Shown here one piece after another: positions 18,219-26,621 of a stretch of DNA of 64,000 nt (the first letter of the stretch is position 1; the number at the start of each line of letters is the position of its first letter). The notes under the pieces were generated by a model. That model was not told the origin of the DNA, did no database searches, and worked only from the letters and a program-made list of their open reading frames with translations. A program made the position numbers and the translations under genes. This DNA comes from Ignavibacteria bacterium (lineage in GTDB: Bacteria > Bacteroidota > Ignavibacteria > Kapaibacteriales > Kapaibacteriaceae). Where the stretch lies: assembly GCA_016707005.1 (NCBI GenBank), contig JADJIQ010000005.1, forward strand, positions 744,001 through 808,000. Reading direction: 5' to 3'.

Positions 18219-19607
18219 GTGAATGCAGAGCTGATCATGTTGGGAGGCGCCGAGGAGATCGGCGCGAACTGTTGTTATCTGAATCTGGATGGAACGGGCA
18301 TCTTTGTCGATGCCGGACTCCATCCGAGAGATCGGACGGAAAGGGCGTTTCCGGCGGTTGACCTCATAGGCGACCGAGAGACGGATGTGCTCCTGACCAC
18401 ACATGCGCATACCGACCATATCGGCGCGTTACCCTATGTGATGCGTCGGTTCCCGCATCTGCGTCCGATCATGACCCACGCCACACGCGACCTCAGTCAC
18501 GTGATGCTCCCCAATGGCGCTCGATTGCTCAAAACAGAGATCTCGGATCATGTTCCGAAGGAATGGCTGGAGTTCTACCACCGAGACGTGATAGAACAAC
18601 TACGATATGCGTTCGAAGCAATACCGTATGGTGAGCCCCTTACATTTAGGGGCTACAACGGAAGATCGGATGTGAAGGCTGCCTTTCATTGGTCGGGTCA
18701 CATTCTTGGTTCTGCAGGCATCAGCCTCGCAAACAAGGGCTTCAGCATTCTCCACACGGGGGATGTGCAGTTCGATCACCAAACCGTGATCCCAAAGGCC
18801 ACACTACCCAGACATCACGTGGATGTGTTGATCACAGAGGCAACAAACGGGGCCTTGGAAGAAATGCCCACCATAGCCGAGGAGACCAAACGTCTTGCTG
18901 CCTTCATCAATAGGATCAGTGAACGCAACGGATCCATCCTCATCCCGTGCTTTGCACTTGGGAAAATGCAGGAGATGCTTGCCCTGCTGTATGCAATGAT
19001 GCGGAGAGGCTCCATTCCGTATCTGCCTATCCATACCGGGGGAATGGGGACACGTATCAGCAAGATCTACGATCAGTATTGCTACAGTGACCCGATGAGA
19101 CGTCCGGGCTTTGAGATCTCTGATGTTCCCCAAGAGCCTATCCATCGTTTCGATCTTGATACAGGTTCCTACATGAAGACACCTTCGATCGTGTTGGCGT
19201 CTTCAGGGATGGTAAATCCGGGTACGATCTCCTTCAACCTCGCTCAGCGATGGATGGCAAAGCCGAAGTTTGGGATCGCCTTCATTGGGTTTCAACATCC
19301 AACGAGCCCGGGATATCAATTGATGAATTCAAAACCGAAGACGCCGTTCGACCTCGCAGGCGCTCGTGTGAGTCGCACATGCGAGATCGAACGGTTTCGC
19401 TTCAGTGCTCATGCCTCCAGAGAAGGCCTCGTCTCCCTTGCAATGGATGTTCGGCCATCAACGGTGGTTATCATGCATGGTGAACCGGAAGCGTGCGACG
19501 GGCTCGCACTCGAAATTCGGGAACGACTCCCGGGTACACGCATCATCATCCCTCGTCTCGGTGTCCCCTACGCTCTAAACAAAGAGCCGGAGTATCTCAG
19601 CGTTTGA
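18219..19607 (+). CDS. Metallo-beta-lactamase/beta-CASP hydrolase, probable RNA-processing nuclease
   Basis: This 462-aa protein has the MBL metal motif HAHTDH (62-67), a further histidine in 'WSGHILGSAG', an aspartate in 'ILHTGDVQFD', and the beta-CASP features 'GSILIPCFALGKMQE', 'VLASSGMVNPG' and 'FSAHASREGL' near the end. This is the layout of CPSF/RNase J-type nucleases (YSH1-like group). Translation starts at a GTG with no clear ribosome site; an ATG six codons later is an alternative but would remove a conserved strand. Its 3' end overlaps the convergent gene by 11 bp. Substrate is unknown. Confidence 0.85.
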   Translation: MNAELIMLGGAEEIGANCCYLNLDGTGIFVDAGLHPRDRTERAFPAVDLIGDRETDVLLTTHAHTDHIGALPYVMRRFPHLRPIMTHATRDLSHVMLPNGARLLKTEISDHVPKEWLEFYHRDVIEQLRYAFEAIPYGEPLTFRGYNGRSDVKAAFHWSGHILGSAGISLANKGFSILHTGDVQFDHQTVIPKATLPRHHVDVLITEATNGALEEMPTIAEETKRLAAFINRISERNGSILIPCFALGKMQEMLALLYAMMRRGSIPYLPIHTGGMGTRISKIYDQYCYSDPMRRPGFEISDVPQEPIHRFDLDTGSYMKTPSIVLASSGMVNPGTISFNLAQRWMAKPKFGIAFIGFQHPTSPGYQLMNSKPKTPFDLAGARVSRTCEIERFRFSAHASREGLVSLAMDVRPSTVVIMHGEPEACDGLALEIRERLPGTRIIIPRLGVPYALNKEPEYLSV

Positions 19608-20229
19608 TCATAAACGTCTGCATAACCGTCTGACCTTCTTGTCGATGCAATACGAGCGTATACGCTCCACTTGGCAGACGCTGCGTGTCTATCTCGATCG
19701 TTGATGTTTGCGGATGCGTTATCTGATCCCAGTGAAGCTGACCTGCCACGTCTCGAATCTCGAGTTGTGTTACGCCGTCCACAGACCACGTTGCCCGCAG
19801 ACGGTCGGTTGCGGGCTGAGGTTCGAGCGCGATCGCGAACTTCACCGGCGGCTCTGATGCCACAGTGCTTGTGATGGGATGCGCTCTGACGATGGAGGCA
19901 AATCCGTGACTGTACACTGCAATACTCGGACGCGATTCGTCGCGGACCACAAAGCGATAGTGGTTTCCGGATGGTAGATCAGCTGGGATCGTCCATTCAT
20001 ATTGCCTTTCCACCGAACGAATGTGAGTAGCGATCTGCGTCCGAGCAGCTCTCTCTCCGTCCCAAAGTTCGAGGCGTACATGCTGGGAGGAGATAGCGTC
20101 ATCCCAGGTTATCGTTACCGGCGTTCCGGCGATAAGGGGCTGTTCAGTAGCCCCACCTGACGGCCAAACGTGACCGTGCGCTGAATTGAACATCAGAGCG
20201 ATAATGCTGATCAAGAGAATGGTTTTCAT
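19597..20229 (-). CDS. Secreted protein with T9SS-like C-terminal domain
   Basis: The 210-aa protein has a signal peptide (MKTILLISIIALMFNSAHG), a beta-rich middle ('PVTITWDDAISSQHVRLELW') resembling cell-wall-anchor (Ser-Thr-rich) Ig-like modules, and a C-terminal sorting-like domain ending 'LPSGAYTLVLHRQEG...MIKR'. The ATG at 20229 is preceded by GGAGAA and overlaps the TGA of the upstream gene (ATGA), so it is the last gene of a three-gene operon. The frame extends to 20310, but the extra part lies inside the upstream gene and has no signal peptide character. Unlike most exported proteins in this window it lacks a glutamine after the predicted cleavage site. Confidence 0.75.
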   Translation of the reverse strand: MKTILLISIIALMFNSAHGHVWPSGGATEQPLIAGTPVTITWDDAISSQHVRLELWDGERAARTQIATHIRSVERQYEWTIPADLPSGNHYRFVVRDESRPSIAVYSHGFASIVRAHPITSTVASEPPVKFAIALEPQPATDRLRATWSVDGVTQLEIRDVAGQLHWDQITHPQTSTIEIDTQRLPSGAYTLVLHRQEGQTVMQTFMIKR

Positions 20230-21218
20230 GGTTGGTTCTCCGTTGTAATGATGATCGGATGAATTGTTGTTTGATGTGGGTCTTGAATGACCACTGCATA
20301 AAGTCCACACGACATATGCCCGATATCGATCGTGGTCTCAGCACCTACCTCAATGGATTCATGGGTGCTCCGACCTTGAAGGTCATAGATCGATACTGTA
20401 TATGGACCACGGCTATCGGACCGAATTCGAATTGCGGATGAACGATGTTCCACCGTCCGTTGTGACGCCACTAAGGGCGTTACTCCCGTCGCTGTCTTTT
20501 TGAAATGCCCGATGTATTCCACTGAACGTCCAACCGGCCAACACAGAGAGTCGAGGAATTGCCTGCTCGCCAAAGGATCCGGAAGCAGGTCGACATCTGT
20601 CGTTGTCCATCGTTCAAAGGCGTATCTCTGACCATAGAACCCCGTGAGCATCATCCCATCTTGGAGTGAATGATCCTTGTTCTCAAAGGTGGGCTTTACA
20701 AGACCAAGCTCTGTGATATCCTCTCCGGTTTCGCTATCCACGGCACGTGCGTAGGCTTTGAACCCATCTGCCTTTGCAAAGAACATCCGTGTAGTGTCGT
20801 ACTCGCCTTCACCATGCCAGTAGTTGCAATACATCTGGATCATATAGGTGATTGGAACTCCATCGTTGTCCGCTGCAGGAAGGCCGGCCGTCGGGATCAC
20901 TGTCAGCTGTGAAGGCCCAACACAGGTGATCTGCGCTTGCACTTCGTCATAAACAGGTTTACCATTTATGCGCTGCATGCGAAAGAGGCTTGCACAGACT
21001 GTATCCACACTTGATGTGGATCGCTGCATAGCTCGGGTATAGCCAATGCGAAGTGTGTCCATACACCGGGGGATGTATCCGCTCCAGCTATCAACGGGTC
21101 GCAGATCGATGAAGGCTTCGTGACAAGTGATGTGATCTTCCCACTGACCGAACGTTGTCTGTGTGGCCGTGCATGTGATCGCCAGAGTGATAATCCGTAG
21201 TCCGATGTATCGTGTCAT
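20226..21218 (-). CDS. Secreted protein with T9SS-like sorting domain
   Basis: This 330-aa protein has a signal peptide ending TTFG before QWEDH and a C-terminal domain typical of T9SS type A cargo ('GPYTVSIYDLQGRSTHESIEV', 'SCGLYAVVI'). The middle shows no recognised fold. The ATG at 21218 follows GAGGAAAC; the frame is open to 21275. It is the middle gene of the 24457-19597 operon, 26 bases after the large Ig-like gene. Confidence 0.72.
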   Translation of the reverse strand: MTRYIGLRIITLAITCTATQTTFGQWEDHITCHEAFIDLRPVDSWSGYIPRCMDTLRIGYTRAMQRSTSSVDTVCASLFRMQRINGKPVYDEVQAQITCVGPSQLTVIPTAGLPAADNDGVPITYMIQMYCNYWHGEGEYDTTRMFFAKADGFKAYARAVDSETGEDITELGLVKPTFENKDHSLQDGMMLTGFYGQRYAFERWTTTDVDLLPDPLASRQFLDSLCWPVGRSVEYIGHFKKTATGVTPLVASQRTVEHRSSAIRIRSDSRGPYTVSIYDLQGRSTHESIEVGAETTIDIGHMSCGLYAVVIQDPHQTTIHPIIITTENQP

Positions 21219-21244
21219 TGTTTCCTCTGTTCGGGTAGATGGTG

Positions 21245-24200
21245 TTATCGAACAACCGCTCGAGACACGAACCATTGTCCGCGTAGTCGATACGTCACGT
21301 TTTCGTGTCGGGCTTCAATCCTTGGCGCAATGGCACTCCGCATTCCCCAGAGATTCTGCCGGTCTTCTAGGAACGATGCCTCGCCTAGCGGTTCATCTTG
21401 TTCATCGGGAGGCAATAGAGCAGCGATGATATCCACACCTGTCTTTACGATGTCCGGAAGGATGGTCTTCCAATCGAGGTCCTTCTTTGATCCGGTGCTT
21501 CCATACTGCTCTGTACGCTTCTTTACAGCATCGATCACGTCACCAAGTCGGTTCACGAGACAGTCATTTTCATCCTTACAGTCTTCGTCCCATGATGACA
21601 TGGACCACCAAGCCAGATCGGACTCGCCCATCCATGCGGTTTGAAGCCACACAACTTTGTCGCCGAAGTTCAAGGGGGCTCCTTTATCACTGTGCTCCGT
21701 GGTACATTCACCTTGGGCCCCTTGCTGCTGACCACAGTCGGGGATGCGGGCAAAGCCTTGAGTCGTTAGGAGTGCAGCATCTTGTGCCAGATCGGCTCCA
21801 TACATGGCGTGGTATACTTCACCATCATTTTCAAACGGCCAGAAGTCCCAATCGCCGTCATAGGCGAACTCCGCTTCTCGCAGTCGAAGACCAAGTCCCG
21901 GCAGTTCCATCCGGCGGAGGGAGAAGAGGTGGCTATTGCGTAGATGTTCTCCGGAGGCAGACATCAGTCCGGTTGTACACGTGATGTCGATCAGTCCACC
22001 ATGAAGGGCTTGTTTGATCGGAGTGGTGGTGGGATCGCAGATGAAGAACTCAACGATGTCGGCAGACTGACCATTTGTGGGGAGGAAGTTTGTGTTCCCA
22101 TTCGGTCCGGTGGTCACGGTAAAGTCCAATCCGGTGGCGTGCGGGTCGGTCACAAGGATGTTGTCCACGCTCTCTGCACTGATCCCGCCAGCCAACACAG
22201 ATGGACCGTCGATGGGCATAGTGAACTTGAGCTTGACGCTTGTTCCTTTACGTGCGACGTATTCAAGGTGTCTTCCGCTACGGGGCTCATCGGGATCCAG
22301 ATCGAAATAGGTAGCTGGGTCATACCAGCGTTCTTCAAACTTCGAGCTGTGGCGTTCCCCTTTCGCGTTGCCGCGGACGCGGAGTCCGATGGAGGCAATC
22401 CCGAAGTACTGCCGGAAGGCTGCCTGTGTTCTGATCTCACGCAGTCCTGTTGGCTGACCAAGGCAGTTCATACCATCGAATTGAGCCATGTCAAAGTCGA
22501 CCACCATGGTATATGTCTGCACCTTATCGGTGATGTTCTCCACAGCGGGAATGGCATACCTATCCAACCTACTCCACCAGCGCCATTCCTCACCGCGCTT
22601 GGTAGCCGCGCGCACAACAAAGCGAATGTTGTCTCCGCATTTGAATGCATAACGTCCGTACTGATGAGCCCCCTGACTACATGTGATCTGCGACATTGGT
22701 TGCCAAACGTACTGTCCGTTGATCCTCTTGCGTAGCTCCACGTCGACTCGTGTTTCGGGATGCGGTTGCCTTCCAACAAGAATGTTGTTGGGATCTTCAG
22801 AGCCAAGCAAGACGCGCTCCAGGCGGAGTTCTATCTGCTTTCGCCTGGCATAGATCACCACGTTGTTCTCCGGATCGAGCAGTTTGGAGGTCAGGCAGAG
22901 ATCGGCTCGTCCTCCGTCAAACCATACCAGCGGGCCAGACGAAGGGTCGTGGTAGCCGATGATCTCCCAACACCGTGAAGCCTGAACGCAGATCGTGCGT
23001 TGCCCTTCAACTACATCTTCAAACTCATCCTCGGTTGTGAATGCCACTCCGTCTGCCACATTGAACGTCTCATCCGGATCGGCGTCTGCAATGCGCGCAA
23101 CAAGCCTGAACATCTCCGTTCGCTGTGGGTTCAATGGTGTGAACCGAGGATTGACATAGGTGCCGGGAACTGCCTTCATGCTTTTTGTTGGGACAACGAT
23201 CGTTCCGGCTGTGGACCCGTTGATCGACGGCATAGATGACGTCCAACCGGAGAAGGTGTGATGTGCTGATGGCGTAGCGATACAGCTGATGCTCGTAGTT
23301 GATGTTGTCACTCCGATGCTTCCGGAAGTAGCGATGTGTCCGAGATGTCTTCCATCCTGATCATAGACATCCACAGTACCGCCTGAATCAATGGTTACGG
23401 CAACGTTGATCGTATCGATGTGTTCAACGATCGCTTTTATGGATATCGTTTCCGAATACAAATGGCAGGGTATTGTTTCATCGAGTCGGTGCGATGTCTT
23501 TCCATTCACCTGGGGGAGATCCTTGCACTCCCACCGCACAAACCGCCAATGATCCGGGAGCTGAGCGGGGATGGTTGCTACAAGGGGCGTTCCATGGTGT
23601 AGCACCCTATCAAACGTTGATGTCACAGCCTGCACTTGTTCTGGTATCGGACGTCCATCTGTAGCTTCTACAGACAAGGTAACCGTGCTTGCACCACGTA
23701 CAATTCCCGACTCTGTGCGGTCATCATAGTCATCGCCGGTGAGGGTGGACATCATACACCGTAGCCGTATCGATGCTGACGTAGGCCACGAGCCTCGTGG
23801 TGAGATCACGATCTTCCTCCTGTCATCAGACAACCGCCGCGCCGACTCCAACGGTTTCCACGTTCCGTCGTGATGAAGTTGTTCGGGAATGACAACCTGA
23901 TCAATGAGTCCGGGAAAGGGAAGGGGCTCCGTGAATTGTACAAACAGATCTCGCGAACAGGGGAGTACTCTAATAGTGTCGAACGTTGTTGCAGCAATAC
24001 GTGGTACGTCAGCGGCCGTACGGAACGTAAACTCCAATGGGGCACACATCCGGCCTCCTGCTCGCTGATCGAGCACAACGCCGCGTACGATACAACGGTA
24101 GGTTGTGTTCTCCATCAACATGGCCGGAGTCCATCGCAATGTTCGCTGGTCTACGTACTCCGTTCTTCCAATGATTGCCTGCTCTGACAGTCGGAGCGGA

Positions 24201-24457
24201 TCGGTACGCTGCGCAATGGACTCACGCACGACCATGATCGTGGGCTCGGTTGGTCTCCATCCTGATATCTCTGCGTCGGGCGATTGTACTGTTACACTGC
24301 GAGCATCGATCGCTGTTGGTGCCCTGATCACGATCGATGATGAGATCGCTACACTGTTCTGTCCGGGCTGCGGAAATACGGGATGGAGGAGAGGAACATT
24401 CTGTGCTTGAGAGTGAAGACTCAAAAGCACGATCAAGGATATGACAATACGATACAT
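21245..24457 (-). CDS. Large secreted protein with bacterial Ig-like (Big_5-type) domains
   Basis: This 1070-aa protein starts MYRIVISLIVLLSLHSQAQ with cleavage predicted just before the last Q. Residues about 20-150 look like a Big_5 Ig-like domain ('HPVFPQPGQNSVAISSSIV', 'LRWTPAMLMENTTYRCIV'), followed by a second ('PLPFPGLIDQVV'). 'DTINVAVTIDSGGTVDVYDQ' and 'FSGWTSSMPSINGSTAG' resemble the InlB B-repeat/Listeria-type modules. A later part repeats the Big_5 pattern ('GTSVKLKFTMPIDGPSV'). No T9SS sorting domain is visible at the C-terminus. GGAGGTT lies before GTGATG; I use the ATG. It heads a three-gene operon. Function unknown. Confidence 0.75.
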   Translation of the reverse strand: MYRIVISLIVLLSLHSQAQNVPLLHPVFPQPGQNSVAISSSIVIRAPTAIDARSVTVQSPDAEISGWRPTEPTIMVVRESIAQRTDPLRLSEQAIIGRTEYVDQRTLRWTPAMLMENTTYRCIVRGVVLDQRAGGRMCAPLEFTFRTAADVPRIAATTFDTIRVLPCSRDLFVQFTEPLPFPGLIDQVVIPEQLHHDGTWKPLESARRLSDDRRKIVISPRGSWPTSASIRLRCMMSTLTGDDYDDRTESGIVRGASTVTLSVEATDGRPIPEQVQAVTSTFDRVLHHGTPLVATIPAQLPDHWRFVRWECKDLPQVNGKTSHRLDETIPCHLYSETISIKAIVEHIDTINVAVTIDSGGTVDVYDQDGRHLGHIATSGSIGVTTSTTSISCIATPSAHHTFSGWTSSMPSINGSTAGTIVVPTKSMKAVPGTYVNPRFTPLNPQRTEMFRLVARIADADPDETFNVADGVAFTTEDEFEDVVEGQRTICVQASRCWEIIGYHDPSSGPLVWFDGGRADLCLTSKLLDPENNVVIYARRKQIELRLERVLLGSEDPNNILVGRQPHPETRVDVELRKRINGQYVWQPMSQITCSQGAHQYGRYAFKCGDNIRFVVRAATKRGEEWRWWSRLDRYAIPAVENITDKVQTYTMVVDFDMAQFDGMNCLGQPTGLREIRTQAAFRQYFGIASIGLRVRGNAKGERHSSKFEERWYDPATYFDLDPDEPRSGRHLEYVARKGTSVKLKFTMPIDGPSVLAGGISAESVDNILVTDPHATGLDFTVTTGPNGNTNFLPTNGQSADIVEFFICDPTTTPIKQALHGGLIDITCTTGLMSASGEHLRNSHLFSLRRMELPGLGLRLREAEFAYDGDWDFWPFENDGEVYHAMYGADLAQDAALLTTQGFARIPDCGQQQGAQGECTTEHSDKGAPLNFGDKVVWLQTAWMGESDLAWWSMSSWDEDCKDENDCLVNRLGDVIDAVKKRTEQYGSTGSKKDLDWKTILPDIVKTGVDIIAALLPPDEQDEPLGEASFLEDRQNLWGMRSAIAPRIEARHENVTYRLRGQWFVSRAVVR

Positions 24458-24486
24458 CACAACCTCCGTTTGTGAGAGTGAAACAA

Positions 24487-24513
24487 GCCCCTTTCATCAT
24501 TGAAGAAAGGGGC
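24487..24513 (-). terminator. Hairpin terminator after the glutaminyl cyclase gene
   Basis: A perfect 9-bp stem (GCCCCTTTC at 24487-24495, GAAAGGGGC at 24505-24513) with a 9-base loop is followed on the minus strand by TTGTTTC. It lies 75 bases past the stop of the minus-strand cyclase gene and 30 bases before the start of the Ig-like gene. Confidence 0.6.
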
Positions 24514-24588
24514 GTAAGGAGGTTGTGCTTTTGAGCTGACGAAACGTGACGCGTTCCGTGAACTAAATTTTCGAACGGGATCTACTTG

Positions 24589-25398
24589 CTACTGTATCCG
24601 TATTTGGAACATCGAGGGCCAATTCTTTCCCGTAACGTAGATGGCCTTTGCAGCAGAGTCATAGGCGATGCCGTTGAGGACATCCGTGGTGTTATCTCGC
24701 GATGAGTTTGGAAGAATTCCTGTGAGATCTACAACACCCGTGACCTTTCCGTTCGCTGGGTTGATGCGAACAATGCGATCAGATTGCCAGATGTTCGCCC
24801 AGATCTCGCCGTCGATCCACTCAAGTTCATTGAGTTGATTCACAAATGAACCATCCTGAGTAACGGAAATACTGCGTACCACAGCAAATGTTTGCGGATC
24901 GATCACTGAAAGGACATTGGAACCGTTGCTCATAATGAGGTTCGTCCCGTCATTCGTCAGACCCCACCCCTCCCCGGCATAGGAGAACATGTCGAGCTTC
25001 TTTAGCGTTGCCGCATCGTAGATAAATCCCGTTTGGTTGAGCCACGTGATCATAAAAGCCTTGCCGTTGAGCACCGTCATACCTTCACCAAAGTACCGGT
25101 CATCCAATTTTTCGAGTTTGCGGACCTTCCCGGAGGAGATCTCAACGATCCGAATGCTTGATTGGCCGTTCTGCCCCGTACTCTCCAGAAATACGCCTTT
25201 ATGAACAACAAGGCCCTGGGTGAAGGCCTTTATGTCATGAGGAAGAGTGCGCACGACCTCAAATCCAAAGGTTCGAACGGTAGGTTCTGATTCTACTTTC
25301 GGAAAAGGGGCTTCTGGTATGCGTTCGGTTGCCGGACGTTCTGTTGAACATGCCGCAAGGCTGGCACAAAGAATGATTGGGAGTATTCGGCGTGTCAT
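24589..25398 (-). CDS. Glutaminyl-peptide cyclotransferase, beta-propeller type, lipoprotein
   Basis: This 269-aa protein converts N-terminal glutamine to pyroglutamate. It matches the plant/bacterial glutamine cyclotransferase family (five-bladed beta-propeller), with 'LPHDIKAFTQGLVVHKGVFLES' then TGQNGQSSIR, 'YFGEGMTVLNGKAFMITW', 'EGWGLTNDGTNLIMSNG', 'LNELEWIDGEIWANIWQSD' and 'DVLNGIAYDSAAKAIYVTGK', all core blade motifs. The N-terminus is a lipoprotein signal with lipobox LAAC (C17), so the enzyme should face the periplasm. This fits the many window proteins whose signal peptide is followed by Q. It is divergent from an L,D-transpeptidase gene, with an inverted repeat between them. Confidence 0.9.
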   Translation of the reverse strand: MTRRILPIILCASLAACSTERPATERIPEAPFPKVESEPTVRTFGFEVVRTLPHDIKAFTQGLVVHKGVFLESTGQNGQSSIRIVEISSGKVRKLEKLDDRYFGEGMTVLNGKAFMITWLNQTGFIYDAATLKKLDMFSYAGEGWGLTNDGTNLIMSNGSNVLSVIDPQTFAVVRSISVTQDGSFVNQLNELEWIDGEIWANIWQSDRIVRINPANGKVTGVVDLTGILPNSSRDNTTDVLNGIAYDSAAKAIYVTGKNWPSMFQIRIQ

Positions 25399-25420
25399 GG
25401 TTTGATATCTCGGTGTGCAG

Positions 25421-25465
25421 CGAATCTACTGAACACCTTTGGCACGCCGACGTTCTGTAGATTCG
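25421..25465. promoter_or_regulatory. Inverted repeat in divergent promoter region (operator candidate)
   Basis: CGAATCTACTGAAC (25421-25434) and GTTCTGTAGATTCG (25452-25465) form a 14-bp inverted repeat with one mismatch and a 17-base spacer. It occupies most of the 76 bases between the divergent cyclase and L,D-transpeptidase genes, and the right arm ends nine bases before the transpeptidase ATG. A dimeric repressor site or a 5' UTR hairpin are both possible. Confidence 0.45.
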
Positions 25466-25474
25466 AAACTCATC

Positions 25475-26617
25475 ATGCAGCTCAAGACCCGTTCGAAAAC
25501 ACGCAATCGCACCATCCTCTTTTCGATGGCTGCCTCACTGTTCCTTGCATCATGCGGTAAGGAAGCCTCAACGGAAGACGTGGCTGAAAAGCACCGGATC
25601 GATTCGGTTCGGGCTATCGAAGAGCAAAGAGATCGCCGTGCAGATTCTCTGAACTCGCGATTTCCGAAGATCACCTATCACAGATTGCCGGTGGACTCCA
25701 AGGAAGTGCTCGACAGTATTCGCAGGACGTTCGCAAAGTCCAAGGACACGTGGACGAACTACAGAGCACTGACGCTCCTTAACCGGAAGGACATTCAATA
25801 CGTCCGCATCGGTGATACCCTAGTACTCCCGGATACAATCATCGAAGACCTCAGAGCATATTCTGTCTTCCCTCAATATTGGCCGGAAGGGGATACGGTC
25901 AAGAAGGCTGTCTTCATCAGCAACACGTGGCAATCCTACGCCTGTTATCAGAATGGCGAATTGGTTCGTTTTGCAGCTTGTAACTCGGGTGAAGAACGCA
26001 AGCCAACACTTCCCGGTCGCTATGCCGTGAACTGGCGAGATCGCAAGCGCATCTCGTCGCTTGATAGTACGTGGATCCTCCCATTCACTGTCAATTTCCA
26101 CCTACAGGCCGGGAGCGCCTTCCACCAATTTGACATGCCGGGCAGACCGGTTTCGCACTCATGTGTTCGGCAGTTTCTGTCTGATGCAGAGTGGCTGTAC
26201 CGTTGGGTTCGCACGGCACGCGTCGACACCGTTCAGCACCGATTCATCCCATGGTCCGGCACTCCCGTTGTGATCCTCGACATCTTCGACTTCAGACGTC
26301 GAAGAGGGGGCCCATGGCTTGAGCTCACGTCAAATTCCGATGTTCGAGTTGAAATGCCGAAGGATCTCTATGCGATAGAGGAAGCACTGATCCCGATCTC
26401 GCAGATCCCGAAGGAAGTTCGTGGATCCCTGCGAGACAAGAAGCGGTACGTAACGGCTGACAGCGTCTTGCGCGAACGCGGGATCATCCGAGAAGGTGTT
26501 CATCTCCGCGAGAGCATCAACTTCAATAAGCTGCGCCAAGAGAAGAAGAAACGTAAGCTTGAGGCAAAGAAGAAGGCCGAATCTCAACAGCCAACATCCT
26601 CATCAGCTACGAACTAG
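25475..26617 (+). CDS. L,D-transpeptidase (YkuD) lipoprotein
   Basis: This 380-aa protein has a lipobox LASC (C27) and a YkuD catalytic domain in the middle (about 130-265). The active-site segment reads FHQFDMPGRPVSHSCVRQF, with the catalytic cysteine in SHSCVR; most family members have SHGC. The C-terminal 60 residues are highly basic and coiled-coil-like (KLRQEKKKRKLEAKKKAE). By family it forms or exchanges peptidoglycan cross-links, or attaches proteins, using diaminopimelate stems. I use the ATG at 25475; the open frame begins at a TTG 36 bases earlier. Its 3' end is four bases from the convergent rarA stop. Confidence 0.85.
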   Translation: MQLKTRSKTRNRTILFSMAASLFLASCGKEASTEDVAEKHRIDSVRAIEEQRDRRADSLNSRFPKITYHRLPVDSKEVLDSIRRTFAKSKDTWTNYRALTLLNRKDIQYVRIGDTLVLPDTIIEDLRAYSVFPQYWPEGDTVKKAVFISNTWQSYACYQNGELVRFAACNSGEERKPTLPGRYAVNWRDRKRISSLDSTWILPFTVNFHLQAGSAFHQFDMPGRPVSHSCVRQFLSDAEWLYRWVRTARVDTVQHRFIPWSGTPVVILDIFDFRRRRGGPWLELTSNSDVRVEMPKDLYAIEEALIPISQIPKEVRGSLRDKKRYVTADSVLRERGIIREGVHLRESINFNKLRQEKKKRKLEAKKKAESQQPTSSSATN

Positions 26618-26621
26618 CCGT

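Noticed and set aside
21944..22735. 263-codon plus-strand open frame opposite the Ig-like gene
   Set aside because: No domain, no ribosome site, and antisense to a gene with coherent Ig-like modules.
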